Shown: positions 57,842 through 64,000 of the stretch, one piece after another | How the letters are laid out: each line of letters starts with the position of its first letter | Numbering within the stretch: the stretch's first letter is position 1 | Notes under the pieces: model-generated | Databases searched by the model: none | Told to the model about the DNA's origin: nothing | Seen by the model: only the letters and a program-made list of their open reading frames with translations | NCBI GenBank assembly: GCA_036346355.1 | Contig: CM070580.1 | Location: 29,493,374 to 29,557,373 of the forward strand | Origin: Rhipidocladum racemiflorum | Taxonomy: Eukaryota > Streptophyta > Magnoliopsida > Poales > Poaceae | Direction: 5' to 3' | DNA length: 64,000 nt | Made by a program: the position numbers and the translations under genes

Positions 57842-59035
57842 TAGATATATTCCTGAATTTGTGAGATTTCCTTAATTACTAGTGATAGGTGATAACCCTA
57901 GGTCATGGATAAACATACGATCAAAATGGGTATATTCGTTTATATTTGCATACGCTTAGCCCTGCTTTAGACTAGGAACACGAACAGATGTTATACTATT
58001 CGTGATAAACTAAAATTTTGGACATGATAAATATTTAATCTTTAACATGTTGAAAAGTTATGATCAATGGTATTTTCTTTATAAAATTTAAAAATGTTGG
58101 ATATAACAGTAAAGGATAATGATATTTTATTAAAAATGAAAACAAAACTATGATTGACGCGGGCGGTTATTGTCAATAGTCGGAAGTGCATATTATATGT
58201 ACGTAAATAGGAGTAGATTTATCGCCCGGGTTGATCAAGGACCGAACATAGTCTTGCATGATTCAAGAACTAACGTACAACCATAAGGGCTAGTATGGGA
58301 CGACCTTAATCTGTTAAGTTATTTAAAACTACCTTTGCACATTGGAAGGCTGAAGTAACACAAGCAGTAATTCCGATCAGGTTTGCTTATAAGGGGTTGC
58401 CACATGTGACTTGTGGGTAAATGCATATCGGTGCAACGGTGTACACCTGGCTATATGGAGAAACGGTTGTTGTTTATTGAGCTCAAAAAGATTTATGATT
58501 TATGTGATTATTTGCTTCTACCATAGCAAGAGTTTGATATCACCAGGCTGGTGCAAAGCTAGGTTTGAATAATGTAACAATTATGTATGATCTCTTTGCA
58601 ACACACCAAAGGAAGTGTGTTAATAACGTTTGCACAAAGAACTGATCATTTCTTATGGGTAAAGCTATACACCTCTGCAGAGTTTAAATCTTTTCGAAAA
58701 GCCGTGCCCGCGGTTATGGGTAACGTAGTGAACTAATACTAAGTTAGTTGATTTTGATATTTTTATAAAATAAATTGGTGAGTTTACCCTACAGATGATT
58801 CAATTCTTGACATATGCTGGCAAGATTGAATTCACATGTTGTGCCATGTGTTGGCAAGAAAACTGATTTCAGATATTATTTCATATGATGGGAATGTACG
58901 ATTCAACTCATGAAGAACTGTGAATCTTTTATTACGTTTATGATATTCTTAATTGTTACTTTTATATTTACATATTTGTTATTTATATACTCGTGAAACG
59001 GCTGGCATCTGTGTATGTTTCCTAACCTCCGACAG

Positions 59036-59335
59036 TCACAAACCAGACATAGGGAATGGCATCACAATATCACCGTACTACTAAACAGTTAGGCAAATCA
59101 AATAGTATTCTGAGCTAGAACCCCAGTCTAACAAGGAACAACCCCGCACCGCCCGATGCAGAACGCACACGCGAGATTAGCCAATTAAAACCCCCTCTTC
59201 GTAGTCCTACCCTTGCTGCCTTCTTTCTCCCGTCCGTCCACCACCGACCCGTCTCTCCTCCACACCCCCCAACCCCCATTCACCAGCCGCCGTTTCCTTG
59301 CGCGCCGCCCGGAAACCTAGGAGAGGGTACAGGAG
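59036..59335 (+). promoter_or_regulatory. Proximal promoter and 5' leader of fumarase
   Basis: About 300 bp turning from neutral to strongly C-rich (59200-59300, CT-rich patches), a usual feature of TATA-less grass housekeeping promoters. I see no clear TATA box. The start codon context (aggagATGG) is good. Confidence 0.5.
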
Positions 59336-61004
59336 ATGGCGATGGTTCTGCGCCGCCTCGCCGGCGCGTCGGGTGGCTCGCCGTCACCGGCCGCGGCGGC
59401 GCTGCTGCTCCGTCCGGCGCTGATCCGCCCGATCTCCACCGACTTCCGCGAGGAGCGCGACACGTTCGGCCCCATCGGCGTCCCCAACGACAAGTGTGTG
59501 GTTTGCCCCTGATTCCCTAAGAGGTTGTTTGATTGGTCAATGTGATTTGTCCGCACGCGTACCGTTTCCGAGTTTTGATCTGCTCGTGCTGTGGCCGCAT
59601 GGGTGTCGTGGTCGATCTGGATATGGCTGCTGTTGTGTTTTGTTTTGGTAGGCTGTGGGGCGCACAGACGCAGAGATCGCTGCAGAACTTCGACATCGGC
59701 GGCGAGCGCGAGCGGATGCCCGTGCCCATCATCCGCGCCTTTGGCGTGCTCAAAAAGTGCGCCGCTAAGGTATAAAGCGAGGCTGGTTTTTATTGTCTGC
59801 GTGTGGGGTGGATGAATGGATGCATGCATTTGATTGCTTGTCCTTGTAGAGCACCGCAAGTTTGGAAAGCGATTTCTGTGTGTCATGGAAGGAAAAGCTG
59901 TAGTAGTAAACAAATGCATGATGTGCCCAAATTTGTTTTTCTTCTGTAAACAATGGGGTGGTTATGATAGTTTCCTGGTTCTTAGGAAATCACTAGATAG
60001 GCTAGTTTTGCTACAACTTATACATTGTTTCACAGAGTACATGGAACAAAAATAATACTTTCTACTGCAACGGTTCAGTTTACTGCTAACGTGCACTTCT
60101 GTTAACTTAGTGCCTTATAGATAAATGCTTCACAATTTGTTTTTGCTAACAATTAGTTATCGTACTTAGTGCAGATTGGAGACTTCTGAGTATTACCAAC
60201 ATTTCATCTAGGTGGTTTGTCGGGTGCTTAAGTATCATGTATATCCAGAGGACTTATTACTTGGTTATTTGACTTTTGAAGGTGAATATGGAGTATGGCC
60301 TTGATCCAACAATTGGGAAGGCAATAATGCAGGCAGCTCAGGAGGTCACAGATGGACAGTTGGATGATCACTTTCCGCTTGTTGTCTGGCAAACTGGCAG
60401 TGGCACACAAAGCAACATGAATGCCAACGAGGTCCTACACATGCACTAAAATTATGCTGATTCTTGCATCCAACTTGCTTATGTTAAATTATTTATAGCT
60501 TTTGTTAAGAATAATTTAAGTTGGTAATCCCTGCCAATGTTTGAAATGTTAAGTTTTAGTGTCCAGACAGTGGGGTAAGTTAAACCGTCTCCCTCTGTTC
60601 TGTACTTTGTTGGTTGGTTTATCTTGTGAATCCAATAAGCTAATTCTCATGTGAACGTTGTTGTGAGCTCAGTTTAATGTTCATATATTGTGCCCTATTG
60701 TCGATGATCTGTTGTTCCAACTTAGGTAATTGCAAATAGGGCAGCTGAGATTCTTGGACATAAGCGTGGTGGGAAGTTCGTACACCCTAATGACCATGTG
60801 AATAGGTCACAGTCCTCGAATGATACATTTCCCACCGTAAGATTTCACTACATTGCGATCTCCATTTCAATACACTCTTACATTTGCAAATGTTATGATT
60901 CAAATTGTTGACATTTTCAGGTTATGCACATAGCGGCAGCCATAGAGATCAATTCAAGGTTTATCCCAAGTTTGCAACAGTTGCATAAGTCACTTCATTC
61001 AAAG
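59336..61004 (+). CDS. FUM1: Fumarate hydratase (class II fumarase), mitochondrial; exons 1-5 of a gene that continues beyond the window
   Basis: Exons 59336-59493, 59652-59769, 60282-60431, 60726-60836 and 60921-61004 give the first ~207 residues in an unbroken frame, all with GT-AG introns. Fumarase interconverts fumarate and malate in the TCA cycle. The first ~35 residues (MAMVLRRLAGASGG and an Ala/Leu/Arg-rich stretch, then 'RPISTDFREERD') are a mitochondrial presequence. Family motifs: 'DTFGPIGVPNDKLWGAQTQR', 'VVWQTGSGTQSNMNANEV' (substrate loop) and 'HPNDHVNRSQSSNDTFPT'. The later signature loop (GSSxMPxKxN) lies in exons not covered. Exon 5 ends 'LHKSLHSK'; intron 5 contains an LTR retrotransposon in the same orientation. 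Confidence 0.95.
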
Positions 61005-61557
61005 GTGAAATTTTCTTCTTTCCTTTTGTGGGAACAATAGTGAGCATGCTTGTCTTGTGCATTTTATGTAATTGTGGCCCGTTGTTTTCACCTATGAGCT
61101 TGGTTCCATTTTGTAGTAATCTGCTTTGTGAATCACAGTTATCTTCAAATGTCTCATGTAATCTTACCTCACCTACTCTACTGTGCACTTGGACCTGTTA
61201 CTTAGGGATTCAAGACAAATGCATTAAAAATTTAGAAAATTTAGGTTTTTATCTTGACAACATTGGATACTTGACATTAGTTGGGCTTGGGCATATGTAT
61301 TGCCCGCAACGTAGCGCCTACTAACTTCATACAAGCGCTGTAGAGGCCCACTACAGCGGCATTAGAACAAAAAAATGGTGAAAATCATTGCTCAAAGTTC
61401 AAATTATGAATTATGCTCTAATGGGGTGCTCATGGAATCACTTCAGATCAATTTCTATATGCTAATGGATATAAGAAGCTCAAACTTGCATTCTGCATTT
61501 TTTTTTGGATCTTTACCTTTTCCTTGTATCTTTTTGTTCCTTATTTACTTTTCTACC
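61005..61557 (+). other. Proximal part of fumarase intron 5
   Basis: Starts GTGAAATTTTC at 61005. T-rich intronic sequence with no gene or element seen; ends at the CTACC (61553-61557) that should be the left target duplication of the inserted element. Confidence 0.75.
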
Positions 61558-61982
61558 TGTTAGAGAGGCTGACAGGGTATATTACAGGCGTAGGATTAGA
61601 GAGGATCCGGTCAAGGCATTAATGGCCGGTTAATCTCCTTCCTGTTTCGCCCTGCAGTTATTTCTTTCCTTCCTATTCTCTAGGCAATTAGTTGCTGCAG
61701 TTATTTCTTTCCTTCCTATTCTCTAGGCAATTAGTTGCTTGATTAAGTAAGTTGATTTCCTTCCAAAATAATGTAGCCAGGAGAATGCTCAATAAAAGGA
61801 GAAGAATGAGAAGAGAAAAGACACGATTTAGTGTCACCAAACTCATCTCAGGCGCGCCGTCGATAACCGGTCGGTGGCTCCGTATAGCCAATCTCTTATC
61901 AGCTACCTACACCCTTCCTCACGGCGCCTCCTCCTGCAAGTTGCGGCCAACGGCCGGGCACGAGGGCGTTCTCACGCGAACA
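61558..61982 (+). repeat. 5' LTR of the intronic gypsy element
   Basis: Begins TGTTAGAGAGG and most likely ends GCGAACA (TGTT/AACA inverted ends); a slightly later end (61991) is possible. Contains a perfect 43-bp tandem duplication (61652-61694, 61695-61737) in the putative U3 and 'caataaaagg' (61790-61799), which may act as TATA or polyadenylation signal. Confidence 0.8.
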
Positions 61983-61993
61983 CTCGTATCAAC

Positions 61994-62006
61994 TGGTATC
62001 AGAGCC
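61994..62006 (+). other. Primer-binding site of the intronic gypsy element
   Basis: TGGTATCAGAGCC, an exact initiator-Met tRNA primer site. Confidence 0.95.
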
Positions 62007-62022
62007 GACCGGTCCTCGGTCC

Positions 62023-64000
62023 ATGGAGGGATCTGATGAGCGCATCACCAAGCTGGAGGCCACGGTGGGTACCCTCCTCGGCTCGAATGCTCGCCTGGAG
62101 CAGATGATGACGGATCTCCTCCAAAGGACGTCCAAGCAACGCAGCCCGGAAGACGATGCTCGGGAGAATCGGACGGATTCAAGCGTCGGCCGTGGCCGCA
62201 GGAGGCAGTCACCTCCTCGCGGGCGCTCGCGCGCTGACGACTGGAATGAAGATGGAGGACGGAGGGACCAAGGGAATCACCGTTGGGCGCCTACCTCACG
62301 GCATTTAATCGTCATTTTATGATGGTACGGAGGACCCTCGGTTGTGGCTACGCCAGTGCGAGCGCTTTGTGCGCGCCCATGACCTTTTGGAGGCGGAGTA
62401 CGTAGAGATGGCAGGCCTCCACCTTCGCGGCGAGGCACAGGAGGTGCTGGACAACTGGGAGCAGGACGAGCGGATCATCACGTGGGCCGATTTCTGCGAC
62501 ACATTCATCTAGAGGTTCACACGCCATGCTTCGGCAGGACCCCTCGGGGACCTAGCTAACCTGAAGCAGAGGGAGTCCCGTGTGGATGACTATGCAAAGG
62601 AGTTCCAAAAATTATTGTCCCGCGCGCCTCGCATGAAGAGAGAAGATCAAGTCGAGATGTTCAACGCTGGCTTGTCCTTGACGCTCGCCGCCGACGTACG
62701 CCGCGACAGACCACGCGATTTGGCCGATGCCATCAGCTTGGCGCGGGAGGCGGAGCGCAGGGAGGAGTTGTGGATCGCCAGAGCACTCCGATCCTTACCA
62801 ACGGGAGCACGAAATCGGCCGCCGTTCAGCAGCGGCGCGGCGTCCTTCACTTCGGCAGGGGGCTCCGGACTCCCCGCCACTCCCGCCCAGCAAGGCGCAC
62901 CTCCGGAACGCACGGCGCCCCTAGCGCGCGTGTCTCCCACCTGGCCCCGCAGCGCCGGATCCGGTGAGGACGGAATCGGCTACCAGCAGGGCTCCTCCAC
63001 CACCTCTGCTCCGTTCCGACGACGCCTTAGCCCGTCAGAAATGGCCGATCGTCGCGACAAGGGCCTCTGTTACAATTGTGACGAGGTTTACGTCCGGGGG
63101 CATCGTTGCAAGAAGCTCTTTCTCCTCGAAGTCTTGGAAGAAGACGAAGAGGAGGTGGCGGATGAGGAGCACGAGGAAGTCGAGCCGGCCCTCTCGGCAA
63201 TGGCTCTCCGCGGCCCCACCAAGGGCAGCACGATGCAGATCAAGATGACGATTGCCGGAGAAGAGCTATTGGGATTAGTGGACAGCGGAAGCACCCACAA
63301 TTTCTTGAGCTCCCACGCTGCCAGAAGATTGGGTCTTCCCCAAGTTTCCGGCGACGGTCAGCAAGTGAGGGTCGCAAATGGCGCCCATCTCCCCTGCTTG
63401 GGCAAGCTTCAGCGCTGCACCTTCCTCATTGACTCCCACTCCTTCTGCGCATCCTTCCTGATCATCCCTCTCGAGGGCTTTGATGGAGTGCTGGGCGTAC
63501 AATGGTTGCAAACATTGGGCGATATCAACTGGAACTTTGATTCCCTTCAGATGTCCTTCTGCTACCAGGGCGCCCAGGTGGACATCCATGGCGTAGGCAG
63601 AGGACCCGGGCCGAGTGTACACCTGATGGCTGCGGGCGAGAAGGAGGCAGCTACTTCCACCCTCCTGGCCGCCTTCGACGAACTGTTCCAGGAACCATCA
63701 GGGCTGCCGCCATCACGTGCATGTGACCATCGCATTTGCCTGAAGGAAGGAACCAACCCAGTGGTGGTGCGGCCATACCGGTACCCATACCGGCAAAAGG
63801 ATGAAATTGAGCGGCAATGCGAAGAAATGCTTTCTCAGGGCATTATTCGTCCTAGCCGTTCTCCGTTCTCCTCACCTGTTCTACTGGTCAAAAAGGAGGA
63901 CGGCTCGTGGCGCTTCTGCGTCGATTACCGGGAGCTCAACGCCCGGACAGTGAAGGACAAGTTCCCCATCCCAGTCGTGGAGGAACTTTTGGATGAACTG
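62023..64000 (+). pseudogene. Gag-pol of the intronic gypsy element (partial)
   Basis: ATG at 62023 starts a gag with an N-terminal coiled-coil-like segment ('ERITKLEATVGTLLG'). A one-base frameshift lies near 62316, just before 'YDGTEDPRLWLRQCERF'. A TAG at 62510 follows 'WADFCDTFI'. From there the frame is open to the window end: gag C-terminus, zinc knuckle 'CYNCDEVYVRGHRC' (about 63070), protease 'LVDSGSTHNFLS' (63277-63312) with 'GVLGVQWL', and the start of RT ('WRFCVDYRELNARTVKDKFP'). Gag and pol share one frame, as in many chromoviruses. The two lesions would block gag, so this copy is probably non-autonomous. Confidence 0.9.

Larger units (their letters stand above)
49319..59035 (+). 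repeat. Old LTR-like region (distant Tekay relative), interrupted three times
   Basis: Begins TGTAACATCCTAAAATTC at 49319, like the Tekay LTR start. After removal of three insertions (50363-53216, 54030-55744, 57578-57841) the remainder keeps the Tekay LTR order: a segment at 57350-57480 aligned to the small-ORF region ('ttgctat...gtgtagac...ggcaagc'), 'gggacgaccttaatctg' near 58297, and 'cctctgcagagtttaaatc' at 58671-58689, the terminal landmark. It may end at 'ctccgaca' near 59035. No matching duplication was found and the total is longer than the other LTRs, so the right limit and unity are uncertain. Confidence 0.5.
61558..64000 (+). mobile_element. Ty3/gypsy element (Reina-like) in fumarase intron 5, cut by the window end
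   Basis: Short LTR (61558-61982), primer site, then a gag-pol frame read in the same direction as fumarase. The short LTR and continuous gag-protease-RT frame suggest the Reina chromovirus lineage; the chromodomain, which would prove it, is outside the window. It looks much younger than the other retroelements here: only one stop and one frameshift in 2 kb. Confidence 0.88.

Noticed and set aside
61994..62006. tRNA-Met-like sequence
   Set aside because: It is the 3'-end complement used as a retrotransposon primer site, not a tRNA gene.

Overview
This is a plant nuclear window, almost certainly from a grass. Two ordinary intron-containing genes sit in sequence that is otherwise nearly all transposable elements. 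The genes are a mitochondrial alanine:glyoxylate aminotransferase 2-type gene (44671-46962, complete, nine exons) and the first five exons of a mitochondrial class II fumarase (59336-61004). GC-rich first exons, Stowaway MITEs, a Tat-lineage (RIRE2-like) element, Tekay/Del chromoviruses with 3.5 kb LTRs and a SIRE/Maximus-like LTR all fit the Poaceae. From memory, rice also carries these two genes close together on chromosome 3, so Oryza or a relative is plausible; that part is inference.

Layout. 1-1812 is unassigned old repeat. 1818-13406 is a complete Tat-lineage Ty3/gypsy element on the minus strand. It has ~964-bp LTRs and a GTGGG target duplication. Its gag-pol is frameshifted, a 582-bp solo LTR (CCGGC duplication) sits in its RNase H, and a separate gene on the opposite strand has its own TATA box and intron-like segments. 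13412-14638 is a decayed copia 3' end. 14639-19165 is a SIRE-like LTR split by a 3.58 kb solo LTR (GTAGT duplication), which itself carries a Stowaway MITE. 19166-41549 is bounded by CACTA termini, with TNP2- and TNPA-like remains on the minus strand. Its right arm was split by a Tekay-type solo LTR (24487-40687, GTACT duplication), and that LTR was split by a full-length Tekay element (27099-39784, CGTAC duplication). Between this insertion and the right CACTA end lie 5S rRNA-derived sequences. 41550-43320 holds a MULE transposase fragment and tandem repeats. The aminotransferase gene follows.

Between the two genes are a PIF/Harbinger-like element (47810-48969) and an old LTR-like region starting at 49319. 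That region contains a 2.85 kb solo LTR, a long-TIR Mutator-like element with a 10-bp duplication, and a second Stowaway MITE. Fumarase intron 5 holds a Ty3/gypsy element (from 61558, sense orientation) that runs off the window with a largely open gag-pol frame.

Function. The aminotransferase converts glyoxylate plus alanine to glycine plus pyruvate, and fumarase hydrates fumarate to malate in the TCA cycle; both are expected in mitochondria. Points most worth following: the antisense gene inside the Tat element; short indels clustered at CAG/CTG-type sites in the retroelements but not in the genes; the extra ORF upstream of Tekay gag; the conserved small ORF inside Tekay LTRs; the 5S-derived block in the CACTA arm; and the palindrome-bearing MULE.
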